A stretch of DNA of 64,000 bases from Branchiostoma floridae. Taxonomy: Eukaryota; Chordata; Leptocardii; Amphioxiformes; Branchiostomatidae. Below are positions 10,569 to 21,136 of this stretch, piece by piece. The notes under the pieces are model-generated. The model did no database searches, was not told the DNA's origin, and was given only the letters and a program-made list of their open reading frames with translations. Made by a program: the position numbers and the translations under genes. Within the stretch, counting starts at the first letter, position 1. Each line of letters opens with the position of its first letter. The stretch covers positions 17,900,439 to 17,964,438 of the forward strand of contig NC_049984.1 in assembly GCF_000003815.2 (NCBI RefSeq), written 5' to 3'.

Positions 10569-10663
10569 CTCTCCAAGTAGAGGTTAGGCTCCGGCTGTTT
10601 TTATCGGGATTTTTTTTGGTGCCGTTTTCTTGATGTCTCGCGGCCTAACCTCTGCTTGGAGAG
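10569..10663. mobile_element. 95-bp MITE with 20-bp terminal inverted repeats and TA duplication
   Basis: Begins CTCTCCAAGTAGAGGTTAGG and ends with the reverse complement (CCTAACCTCTGCTTGGAGAG, one mismatch). It is flanked on both sides by TA, the target duplication of Tc1/mariner-type elements. The left end continues into CTCCGGCTGTTTTT, which is also the terminus of the longer relative at 16348-16832. Confidence 0.75.
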
Positions 10664-10747
10664 TAATTAACATGTGCTTATGCAGCCATGGTAAGCAGAT
10701 ACACAAAAAGACACAAGAAAGATAATGTACATAAGATCCAGATGGCT

Positions 10748-10753
10748 TTTATT
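10748..10753 (-). terminator. Candidate poly(A) signal of FoxH
   Basis: Minus-strand AATAAA followed about 30-45 bases later by GU-rich sequence (CTTGTGTCTTTTTGTGTATC). It lies 950 bases beyond the FoxH stop codon and would give a 3'UTR of about 0.95 kb. Confidence 0.5.
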
Positions 10754-11617
10754 CATATTTATCATCAAAGTATCAATTTGTGCCTCAGTATCCAGGTAAA
10801 ACAACAAAGTTGTATTCAGCTAGCATCATGCGCAAAGTCTGAGGGAAAAATGTACCGTTTGCTATCGTGACTGTCTCGTGAGCAAAGCGCAAAGTCAAAC
10901 TGGGTTTGAATGAAGAAAAGTCGGTATCTTACAGTAACATAAACATCCTCTAACCAGATCATCATGACATCTAAGTTGCCTGCGACTCAGATCAAATCCC
11001 TTTGTCCTGCTCTCTTCCTCCAGATAAATTTGCGCCCCATCGTTTCGGCGAGACAATCACGTTTATATAAACAGGTCGACCCGGTCTAGAGTTTCTGATA
11101 CGAGCTAGGAAAACAAGGTGGGGCGATTATGTGCTTTACTGTGAGGTTAGACTAAACTAGTATTAAACCACAAGCGGTACAATATTTCGGCGAGTTTAAA
11201 CTTTAAAGGATGGTGGGCGTAAAAATGGACGTGAACTAGGATATTAAAACAATTTCGATAAAAGCTAATGATAAAAAATGACTTCAGGTACAATTTAAAC
11301 ACAAATAGAGCACGCACGTTCAAAAAATATTCATTCATTGTCCGATTGAGACATGGTATAACCTAGACACAGTTCTTGGAACGCATATCTATCATCGTCA
11401 TACAATGGAGTTTGGCCTTTTCATTATCTTCATATCACATGGGGCTGCACTTTGCCAGTCCACGAAAATGACGGGTGCGTATACACTCAGTCTACCAACT
11501 TGTGCTTCTGTATAAATAGAACTTGTGTGGTGCAACTTGAAAAATCTAGTACTAGTATTTTTGTCCGAACTGAAGATTATATATCAAAGGTGATCCAAGG
11601 TGCCGGTCCATCCAAAA

Positions 11618-11695
11618 CATATAATACAGTTCAGAGTAAATGGCTCAAACTCGACACATATAATACAGTTCACAGTAAATGGCTCAAACTCGACA
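11618..11695. repeat. Exact 39-bp tandem duplication abutting the FoxH stop codon
   Basis: Two 39-bp units (11618-11656 and 11657-11695) starting CATATAATACAGTTCA differ at about one base (CAGAG versus CACAG). The second unit ends one base before the stop codon (11696-11698), so the duplication forms the first 78 bases of the 3'UTR. The near-identity suggests a recent event. Confidence 0.9.
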
Positions 11696-13342
11696 CTACT
11701 TGCTCCAGGCTCTGTGGGCTTCCACACACAGTGTGCAGGTGCAGTTTGCACTGGCGCTGTGGTAGACGTAGGACAGGTGTCTGGGCACAGGCTCGATCAG
11801 GTGCAGGCTTCGAGCCGGTAACATGAAGGGCGGGTTGACACCGGGAGCTCTCGGGGAGGGTGGGCCGCCCGACCCGAAGGCCATGCTGGGTCGCGTCGGT
11901 GGTCTGAAGTCGGGACGAGTGTTCGAACAGCCAGTAAAAGGTCGGACTGAATGGTGAGCCTGGTTCACCACTGGTGGACAGTAACTAAAACTACAATGCG
12001 CTGATTCGGCAGTTTTGTGAGCCATCCCCTCAGCTGTCGGCGGAGGGATATGTCCGTGCTGCGAGACGACAGGAGGGTGTGAGGAGGAATAGTCTGACAG
12101 AGAACTTGAGTTAGATCTGTCCGACAAGCTGTGTGGTGGAGGATACGGAGTGGAGCTAAACCTAGGATCTGTTAGCGGCCCGGTGAAGTTGATAACAGGA
12201 CTCATACCGCCACCAGTTGGGGACCACGTCGGACTCGGCCACACAGCAGAACCCGGGCTCGCCCAGGAGCGGAGCGACGGCAGGTCGAAGCCGTACGGAC
12301 TGTGGATGCTCCTGTCGGGATGCGCCAGCCAGGGACTAGACGGCACGACCACTGGGCTCGGGTGAAACGAGGAACGGAACGAAGGAAATGTGGAGTCGAC
12401 GCCACCTTCCCAGCAGGAGCTGTACCGATCGTTCGGAGGAGAGGCTCGATAGGACCACGGGGGAGAGGGCTGTCGGTAGAGAGGAGGTGGTGGGCCTGAC
12501 ACGTGACTGCCGAACTGATGTAGATGACTTACAACATGTGCAGCATCCTCGCCAGGAGGCGGTACATGGGTGGCGTCATCGGTTCCAGGTGCGGTTCGAA
12601 CAGGTGTAACGTCACGGTCACTACGTGCGTTGCCGTACGTTGCCTGTCCCTGTGGCTGTGCATGTGTTTCAGCGGCTGGCGTGTCCTTGTGGAACGTTTG
12701 CGTCACATGCATAGGTGTCTCACTCGGTGACGTCGTCGCCGGGGCGTCATATTGAGGCACTGGCTTGTCAGCTACATGGTTGTTCTCGTCGCACAGTACC
12801 TTCTCAGGTGATTTGTTGTCGTCGGAAGACGGACTGTCCACGTCCATAGCCGTCTCACCCTGCTGCTCGGGGGTTGGTCTGTGCGTGTACCGCGGGGACA
12901 GGTAGAACAAGACGGGGCTGTGGTCGGGGCCGTCGGTAACGTCGCGAGGTGACAGCAAGGATTCGATGGCGTACGGGCCGCGAAATTTTTCAGTCTTTGG
13001 GGGCTCGTTCCTGATCTTATACTCGTCATCTTGAGTAGACTTGCTTGTCTGCTGTTCTGTTTCCTTCCGATCGCCTTCCTCGTCGATTTTCGGCTCCGTT
13101 CGGCTATCTTCGGCTTCCGACGAGTCGTGCCGAGTACGATCAGCTCTCAGTAGTCGCTTGCCCTTCGTTGGCTTCTTCGGTTCTTCGGAGTCGCTTCGTA
13201 CGGCTTTCCTCGTGGTCGCCGTGCCGGGTTGGGCACGCTTGCGGCGCTGGCGGAACGTGCCGTCGGGGTTCAGGTAACTCTCGATGCCGTCCACCGTCCA
13301 GAAGTTGTCTTTACCAAACGGACGGTCTGCGTCACGAGGGAC
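11696..13342 (-). CDS. FoxH: FoxH exon 2 (end of forkhead, C-terminal regulatory region)
   Basis: 549 codons including the TAG stop. It carries forkhead wing regions (residues 190-225), then a long low-complexity region rich in Ser, Pro, His and charged residues. The eh1-like YAIESLL is at 313-319. A cysteine cluster (NCTCTLC) lies close to the C-terminus. The strong coding signal is this long open frame continuing from the splice acceptor. Confidence 0.85.
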   Translation of the reverse strand, partial: VPRDADRPFGKDNFWTVDGIESYLNPDGTFRQRRKRAQPGTATTRKAVRSDSEEPKKPTKGKRLLRADRTRHDSSEAEDSRTEPKIDEEGDRKETEQQTSKSTQDDEYKIRNEPPKTEKFRGPYAIESLLSPRDVTDGPDHSPVLFYLSPRYTHRPTPEQQGETAMDVDSPSSDDNKSPEKVLCDENNHVADKPVPQYDAPATTSPSETPMHVTQTFHKDTPAAETHAQPQGQATYGNARSDRDVTPVRTAPGTDDATHVPPPGEDAAHVVSHLHQFGSHVSGPPPPLYRQPSPPWSYRASPPNDRYSSCWEGGVDSTFPSFRSSFHPSPVVVPSSPWLAHPDRSIHSPYGFDLPSLRSWASPGSAVWPSPTWSPTGGGMSPVINFTGPLTDPRFSSTPYPPPHSLSDRSNSSSLSDYSSSHPPVVSQHGHIPPPTAEGMAHKTAESAHCSFSYCPPVVNQAHHSVRPFTGCSNTRPDFRPPTRPSMAFGSGGPPSPRAPGVNPPFMLPARSLHLIEPVPRHLSYVYHSASANCTCTLCVEAHRAWSK

Positions 13343-16300
13343 CTGTGTTGATCACAACAAATAGGTTATTAGACATGCAATTCTTACCCCCGGGTTTGCC
13401 CATGCTTCTTAATAACTACAATATACCATTACCTGGTTAGAAATACCATGGGTGTTGCATCTAGCTGGCCATACTCATAGAGCCATATCTATAGAGATGC
13501 CGTACACACTGCTTACAAATTTGCAAGTTGTGTTACACACTGCTTACGAATTTGCAAATTGTGTGGAAAATTATTAGCCCCATTGACATATTTCTAGCTA
13601 CTATCATCGACTAAAACGGAGAAAAAGTGTTCAGCCGGAATGGAGACCTGTCGGGGGAGGCTTATCGAATGTTTAGCCTTCCCAGCATCTGCTTGGAGAT
13701 TATCACGGTCGCGAACTCTTGACTTGTCACCTTGCAGTAGTTTATATTTTATCCAGACATGTCAGTGTTTCATGTGCCGAGCTAGTCTGGTGGAAGTGTG
13801 AATCTGAGGCCTAGGTGTCAAGGTGCAATGATATACACCTATCTCTGCTCAAACCAGACTCAAGTAGTTTTCAGACAAAACGTTGGTGGGGAAATTCATA
13901 CACACAGACAGACTTACTCTACCCGCCAGTCAATAATGATACAACTGTAGCCTCCTTCACAGACTTTTCTACGAGGAGCGTTTCTTTTTTGCGATTGGGG
14001 GAGCGCAGATTTCCCACCGCTCCCTCAAGTATATGCCAGCCGCACTTAGAAGGCCTGCGAAGGAGGCTGGAATATTGGCAATGTTCTTTCTTTCTTCACA
14101 TGTACAGCTTGTGTGTTCACTGTATAACGCCTGTCCACACGTCTCTATCCAACCATTAAAAAAAGGTTTTTGGTAATCTCCTTGGTCCAACTACAGATCC
14201 TCAATTTTAGACTGTAATAATATGATCACTAATAATCAAGAAGCTTTCATGAGTATATGAGATACGAGGTTACGAAGACAGTAAGATCCTTTGGTGCCTA
14301 CTACTAGACTAGGAATCAAGTCTAGTTAGTTTTTGCCCGCTTCTTAACAACAGGTAGCCAGGATCATGGTAGCCTGGATACCATACTCCAACCTCAAAAT
14401 ATATCTTTCGCACGATAGATACTTGAGATCGGGCAGGGGTTTGGTAACCAGGCTAGCATCATGGCTAGATTCCAGGCTAGCATTTTATGAGAGGTCTGGC
14501 CACGCTTCCATCGCGTGTGTGCAGATAAACCCAAACTTCCGCCATCTGATCGTTCCAGCGTGACTTACAACCCCCTCTAACTAACTATTGGACTTTTGTT
14601 TTGTCGTTGTCTCTTCCGTTTTGTGAAACTACCAGAATCTTTTCGGATGACCCCCGATGAGACAAGGAAGACGCCACCTTTTCGACCATCTCTTTCAATC
14701 AATTGGACAGGCGCACGGATGTTACACAGTAGCCTAGGTGTCGCCATGGTTTGTTATGGACGTCCGCTCTTAGATGTGTAAATGGTTGGTGGTCTTTAGT
14801 TGATAGTATTTCGGCCATGTTGATTTGATCACATGGATGACATCCAAGCGCGCATCAATTTTCGGCTGTTTCTTAAAATTAAAAAAAAAGAAGTAAAGTT
14901 TTCAATCATGCTTGAAAACGTACAAAGCAGCTGCATAAGGAGCAAATGATGTAGATATATTGGTCATTTGTTCAACCTTCCAGACCATTTAGATTTCATA
15001 AATAAGGCATTTTTTGGGCCAAACTTTTCTTTTCTATTCGCACGTGCGCTCGGTTTTAGGTTGTTTCGCAACAATGTCAGTTCGCAATTGTCAGGTCGCA
15101 ACAAGGCAAGTCTTTTCGCAACAAGGTACAAGTCGTTTCGCAACATTTGAATGTTATTAATCTTCGCGTGGCCAATTTACTCCTCTGCCGGCTAAACTCC
15201 TTCCCCAGCTTATGATACTGTCTTATGGGGGCACACACCAGTTTATTTGGGGGTTCAAATGGAGGCGGCACACCCTCAAGTCTAGCGACCATCTCTTCCA
15301 GGGAATTATCCTGAAGGAAAATAACTGTATATGGGGTGAGAGGATATACCTTCAGCTTCAAGACCAACTGAGTTTCGATCCTTCAACTTCTCTAATTTTG
15401 AAAAATTATAGGGAAAAAACATTATTTTCATGTCAAAAATGATGCACAAAATCGGGCATTTTCGCATTGGATAAAACAGATGAAGAAGATTTTTCCGGCA
15501 AGCACGACTGATACTGCCAGAAAGAGGAAAATCTAAAGACTAATCCAGCCAATTATAAAGAAAATTCTAGTACTACAGTTTTTTTAATCATCCACGGCGC
15601 GCGGCATTGCAACTTTGCTTGACACAGCGCTTCAGAGGTAAATCTAGGTCACCGGCCTCTTTACATTCAGGCGTAGGGATATCGCGGAAGCAACGCGCGG
15701 ACCAAAACACAATTTGCACCAAAAACACACCATTTCCTACGCTTTTCAGCCATGTAACCGTTTAATGTCATTTCGCAGGAAATAATGAGAAATGTCAACT
15801 CAAACTTGGGCCCTCGGAAGCCTTTCGTCACTTTTTGGTCGCGGACTACCACGAGAGAAGAACTGGGGTGTGCACCGTTATGCCACGCAAGATCTGCTTG
15901 GAGATTACGATTCCCGTAACGTACCCCGTAGGAAGGCCCGGTGGCTAGCGGATCAGTCCGTGCCTGCTTAGGTGTGGTACCGAGGAAGGGTGTGGCATCT
16001 CTCACCGCTGGTAAACCCAGTCTAGACCCCTGAGAAATTCCGCACCTCTCGTCGTATTGTCCAGTTTTATGTGGAGCCTGTCTCTCTATGTGAGAAAACC
16101 GCTTTGTGAAGAGGTGTGAAGAAAGAATATGCCCAGCCTTTTGTGAACAAAGTAAAGTTTTTTTTCTTTCAAAGTACTTTTTTTTCAATCGATCGCGCGG
16201 CACTGGTTATCCGAATGTTTTCAGGAATCGACAGAAACGCCCCTAGCCTCTAATGGAGCGTACTCATCTGTACAATGCACTGGGCTAATTATGGTCAGTT

Positions 16301-17901
16301 GTGTATTCGCACCACTGGAGCGGAAAGATATTGGCTGAGCGAGAGTACTTTCCAAGTAGATGTAGGGTATGATTTTCATGCTTTATATCATGTCTTTTCT
16401 GTGTTCTACGATTTTCTCCATAACGTGAAGAGAGAAACTTGGACACTAAACAAGTTCAAATCAAGGTTAGACTCTAGTCTCTATTGCTGTATATGTATCC
16501 TCTTGAACAGTACTTTCCATTATCAGGAACGGAACAGAGGTTTGAAAATCCGTGAGAAACAGAAATTATGGGGTGAAATTTTATCTTGTCCTTTCGTTTT
16601 GAGAAACGCTATCCTTAGCCTAGTAAGAAACGCTACGTTATCCTTAGCCTGTTCAGCAAAATACGATGGCGTCTGAACCTGGTTCTGAAATGTTTTGAAA
16701 AAAAAATTTCTAGTTTGTACTGTTCTTCTTGTCCGTCGAATGGACATAGAGAAAATGGTTCAAAATAGAAAGCCCGACAAGAACGTCTAAAACTCGTCAA
16801 AAACAGCCGGAGCCAAATCTTTGCTTGGAAAGTCGGTTATTTCTACATTTAGGGCTAAACACGTCATACGAAGTTATGGATCCTGTAATCCATGGAGGGA
16901 ATCTCCTTATAATGAGCCGTCTTATAGCGGTCCTACACAGTATAATTTATAAACACTGTGGCAACGCTCGGATCTATCTACAGCATATTAAAGTTATACG
17001 CATTTCTGACTTTTGCTTGCATGTATCATAACCTATACAGAGAAATTATAGCCTCCATAGCAGGCCCTCTGGGACCTTTTTAGTCTTTTTGTGGCTCATA
17101 ATACACTTTTGCTGGCCATTTCTTTTTTGTTCTGAATCGCTCGTACTGCCGACCCGGAGAGCCCACAAAGACCAGAGAGTGGGCTACGAAGGCTAGCCCT
17201 GTACAAGGGACCCAGAACAAAAGGAACTGACCAGAAAAAGTGTATATGAGACCTCAAAAGACGGAAAAGGGCCCAGACCTGCTATGGGTGCTAAAAAAAA
17301 GTAGCTAAAGACGTGACGGTAAGGGCTTACTGACCTTGACGAAACACTTGTTGAGTGAGAGGTTGTGTCGAACGCTGTTCTTCCACCCCTTGTAGTCTCC
17401 GTTGAAGAAGGAGTACCGTTTCTTCAGCTCGTCCACTATCTGGAGCAGCGTCAGCTTCTTCTCGGGGGACTCCTGGATCACAGCCGCGATCATGGCCGTG
17501 TAGGACACCGGCGGCTTGGCATGGCGGCGGTACGGCTTCTTCTTCCCCTTGCGGGTGCTTGTTGGCGCGGTCTTGTCGTCCGTCTCTGCCTTCGGGCTGC
17601 GGGCGGTGTCTTCTACGCTGGTCTCCGAGAACATTGCCGTGTCCGTCGCTGCCTTGTCGGCTGACATGACGGGAGAAGTCACACACATGTCAGACGACTG
17701 GGAGTCGTTGTTGTTCTTGTTCTCTGCCTGCAATCGGACGTCGAAGTCTCGTCGGGAGATGTGCGGTTCTTGGACGGTGCGCGAGACGGCAGGCGGGTCG
17801 TGCCAGGCCCCGTACGGGTAGGTCGGCTGGGTAGGCACGAAGTCGTTGAATTCGCTGAAGCAGGATCGTACGGAGAACCGTCGAGAAACTTCCACTTCCA
17901 T
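11696..17901 (-). CDS. FoxH: FoxH-like forkhead transcription factor
   Basis: Two exons (17901-17335 and 13342-11696) join in phase 0 at CAAG|GTCAGT and AACACAG|GTCCC, giving 737 residues. The forkhead domain covers about residues 124-225. It starts [11 protein letters not shown], contains [20 protein letters not shown] and continues after the intron as [17 protein letters not shown], ending FRQRRKR. The combination of basic-YxR-x-KPP, [11 protein letters not shown], YKGW and NFWTV is closest to FoxH (FAST-1), the nuclear partner of Smad2/3-Smad4 in Nodal/Activin signalling. That family assignment is from known families; no tree was run. Odd points: the usual KPPYSY tyrosine is Val, and the protein is long for FoxH. 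An eh1-like motif YAIESLL (313-319) could bind Groucho. I see no clear Smad-interaction motif in the Ser/Pro-rich C-terminus. FoxQ1 or FoxI are alternatives but fit less well. Confidence 0.85.
13343..17334 (-). other. FoxH intron (4 kb), repeat-bearing
   Basis: Contains the TIR element at 16348-16832 and a diverged copy near 14813-14990 of sequence also found at 6005-6167. There are scattered CTGCTTGGAGATTA motifs (near 13688 and 15894) that resemble termini of the CTCTCCAAG element family. I see no coding exon. Open frames such as 16203-15667 on the minus strand have no recognisable domain. Confidence 0.5.
16348..16832. mobile_element. 485-bp TIR element of the CTCTCCAAG family
   Basis: Starts CTTTCCAAGTAGATG and ends with the inverted form CTTGGAAAG. 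Reading inward from the right end gives CTTTCCAAGCAAAGATTTGG, then CTCCGGCTGTTTTT. This matches the left terminus of the 95-bp element at 10569-10663. TA flanks the left end only. It has no transposase, so it is non-autonomous. Confidence 0.6.
17335..17901 (-). CDS. FoxH: FoxH exon 1 (N-terminus and first two thirds of forkhead domain)
   Basis: 189 codons from the first in-frame ATG. An N-terminal acidic/Ser-Thr-rich region precedes a basic patch ([11 protein letters not shown], about 117-127), then forkhead helices 1-3. Recognition helix 3 ([10 protein letters not shown]) is intact. Upstream of the ATG is GC-rich sequence with no TATA box that I can place. Confidence 0.85.
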
Positions 17902-20600
17902 GTCAGTACAGGAGAAACGCTGAATCTAGCGGGGCCAGGGATGGACTGGAGCAGAGAGACGGCTGTGATGTCTCCCAAGCCTCTGACTCCAAGAAAACCT
18001 CCTTCCTCGGATCCTCTGTCTTGCTCTCCCGCGGAAGGTTGATGGCGACGATAGTCTTCCGATCCTTCGCTAATTCGTACCTTACAAAACAACTCGGAGA
18101 ACCAATTATACGGATGAAATGCGGGGAGGCTGGAAAAGTCTCTCTACTCTAAACAAACTTCCATCCAAGCGCTCTGTGGGCTTCCCGGTTTAAAACTAAC
18201 AATCACAGCCACGCACACGTACGTGTACACCATCCGTCTGGTGTAGTAGCCACACACGAAATGACGGTACCAGACACCAATAGGACTCTAATCTACACTA
18301 GTGCTTGCTCATCACACCTCCTTTCTTGGCACAAAGTGTTGATGCTTTTGTTGTGGAGGAGTCGGGATTTGACAATCTCCGCTCAGTGGGACGTTTATGG
18401 CTGCAATCACTCGCCTAATTGGCCAGCCGCAAGCCATGGACCACTTCACGATAACAATAATCTAAACTGCTCCTTTCCGGAAAAAAAATCCTCCGGTCTT
18501 GGAAGAAAACGTAGGCAAACTTTTTACTTGAAGAAAGTACTAAAACCTAGCACATATGTTCCTGGCAAAGGTAGTGGCAGGTATCTATTTGAAACAGCCC
18601 AGGTTAATTTACTGCACACTTGTTGAAAAGTCGGGTTGATCTGAGTGGAAGACAGCGGGGAGTAAGCTTGTGTGGGATTTTCTCACTCCCGCCGACTGTT
18701 TATTCTTTTCTCAAGAAGGTTTATAATATAACCTCTCTGTCTTTCTCTATCCCACGTGTGTTTTTACAAAGATTATTGGAAACCAGAATGTGGGGAAATA
18801 AAAGGAAAAGAGAGTTCCTTTTTTGTCTGAGATCGGTTTTGTGGCCTCCCATAGTTTATATATCCGGGCGGTGTGAAGTTTTTGATGGGTGAGAGGCGCC
18901 AATGTTCCCCGCACTATGGGACAGATTCCGGTAATTCACCACGTCTCGGACCGTTAGTTTAGCACGTGGCACCCAACGGGCGCCGAAACACATTGCCGCA
19001 CAAATCTGCTAGCACAAATCCGCCAAATTGTCGTATTGTAAACTTTATCTTTTGTTTCACAATCAGCCACCCCTTGATGAGGCAACATTAGTTATTATTA
19101 TAACGTGGACGTCAAGGTTGTTGAAATTTTGAAAATAACTTTCCCAAACGTGCAATGCAAAACCCAAATCCGCCTATACCCATGCATGTAAATTTACGTT
19201 TCACATGTTTGCGACATTTATTAAGTCTCCCTTCACATTCTTGAAAGAACGCTCAATTTCAGACATTCTTTTAAGTGAAATTCATAATGACAATATGTAC
19301 AAGTAAGCTCCAACGGACTATTTGAATCCACTAATAAAATGAAGAAAAGTATCATAAAACTTCAAACGCACAACAATGAACAAGCCGAACCTACAGAGTA
19401 CAGACTACAGTATTATATTTAGTATTAGTTTTATAACCTATGTTTCAGATTAGTATAAAAGTCCTGTGATGTACTTATTTATCATTTCATTTGTAAATTA
19501 CTATGCATGTAGTAATACCAGCCGGCCCATATAGGGCATGGATGTATAATATTGGGATATTATCATGAATTCATGATCACTTGTGCACCTTTTTTTATTA
19601 CTTATCGCCTTCTCCTACCATCTTGGTAACCAAGGATCATTGGTTAATTTGGTATCATGGCTCCTACGTAGGGCAATACTGGCGCTAAATAAGGACTACT
19701 GAAAAGATGGATCAAAACATGTATAAGATATTGACCTGGACCCCAATCTTCATCTATATCCACGCACTGATGCTAAAGAATTTCAGGAGTAAATTGTTCT
19801 TAGGGGGTCTTTTCTCCTCTCAATGAGATCTATGCTCACCGACTACTAGTAGGTGGCATGGAAGACTTTGGACGAGCAAAATTTGCCTTGTTACGAGAGG
19901 TCTCCAACTCCAAGCAGAGGTTACAGTATGGTAGGGCATGGTAGACTTCTTTCTTCTGTTTCCCTCCACGAAAAAACAAATGACGGCCACTTCGAGCACC
20001 CCCCACCGTTACCTCTGCCTGGTTACAAGTGACGATTTTTGCTTTGTAGTTTGTACGTAAGTTGTTATCAATTGGCGGCCTACCAACATTGGTTGCCAAC
20101 GTTTCTAGCTAGCTTGAACTAAAAAAAAAATAAGCTTGTGTGTCTGCTATCCTAGCATTTAGAGTCAACGTTAACTATTAAATCAGGGCGGGCCAAGCTA
20201 CAATGTCTTCCCCAATCTTCCTGGGGGAAAAATTTTTTTGCATAAAAATGTCAGGATAGTTTATTTTGGTTCCTCAATATAAGTTTTAACCATTGATACT
20301 GGTCTCCGATTGCATTCATTGTTTCAGATGGCGGTGTAAAGCCGGCAACTCACATTTCCAATTAAACCGGAGCCCGGTCAGGCTGTTTGTGTCTCTGTTG
20401 AAACGAAAAATAGAAATGTATACGTAAAAATATATACAAATAACGCCAACGACTATTCTTTTTACATCTCCTGCAGTTTGATGTCTTTTAAATACATGTA
20501 ATAATTTTCATTCTCGAAGGCAGCCTAGTTGGGCCCCACTTTAAAAATGTAGCTCAAAGAGGGAGCTCCAGGAGCAATTTGGCTGACTCAGCCTACTGTA
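17902..20600. other. Intergenic region between FoxH promoter and ATP5F1E 3' end
   Basis: The first few hundred bases are GC-rich and presumably hold the FoxH 5'UTR and promoter. The remainder is AT-rich with no gene that I can support. A small inverted-repeat element lies at 19910-20022. Confidence 0.4.
19910..20022. mobile_element. 113-bp MITE-like inverted repeat
   Basis: CCAAGCAGAGGTTAC (19910-19924) pairs with GTTACCTCTGCCTGG (20008-20022), with two mismatches. The arm resembles the CTCCAAG..AGAGGTTA terminus of the element at 10569, so it may be a further family member. Confidence 0.5.
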
Positions 20601-20603
20601 GTG

Positions 20604-20623
20604 AGCCGCATTGCGCTACTAGC
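20604..20623 (-). repeat. Dispersed repeat, copy 1
   Basis: The minus strand reads GCTAGTAGCGCAATGCGGCT, identical over 20 bases to plus-strand 54466-54485. Flanking similarity (AAGCAT and CTTTC upstream) shows the match extends beyond this core. Confidence 0.6.
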
Positions 20624-20888
20624 CAATGAAAGATGGCCATGCTTTGTCCTTAGTTGGAGGTTCGACTGCTTTACCTATATTTATACTAGTCCTCAGTACT
20701 AGTACTAAACACACACACGCACACACAAAATACACTCACATCCATCCCTTTTTCTATTCGTGGTACTCCTATCCAGTATCTGTTGGATGTCCTATGAGTA
20801 TGAATACAAACATACATGCAAGCAAACACACTCACAAACACATGCACAGACAGTCAGACACGCTTGCTTGCACAGACACACACACCAC

Positions 20889-20894
20889 TTTATT
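20889..20894 (-). terminator. Poly(A) signal of ATP5F1E
   Basis: Minus-strand AATAAA followed at once by a GU-rich stretch (GTGGTGTGTGTGTCTGTG), a strong animal cleavage/polyadenylation context. It lies 243 bases after the stop codon at 21137. Confidence 0.7.
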
Positions 20895-21136
20895 TGCACA
20901 CTTTTAAAAATTTAGTGAAACAATCACACAAAACACAGTAAGCACCAAAAGCAATGACAGCAACATTCATGTACCCCAAAACTTTAATATCATATCTTCT
21001 TCTCGACAGCAAAGCAAGACAAAAGGTTGTCCATCTCATCTACAAAGGACTACAGATCTCATGAATTGTTGATGTGCTCAATCCCCTCCACTAGTACAGG
21101 AATCTCAGCGCTGTGCCTCCTACAGTATTTGTGACG

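Noticed and set aside
11696-17901. Assignment of the forkhead gene to FoxQ1 or FoxI
   Set aside because: The GKDN.W and FRxRRKR pieces resemble FoxQ1, but the N-terminal half ([24 protein letters not shown]) and NFWTV fit FoxH better. A tree would decide.
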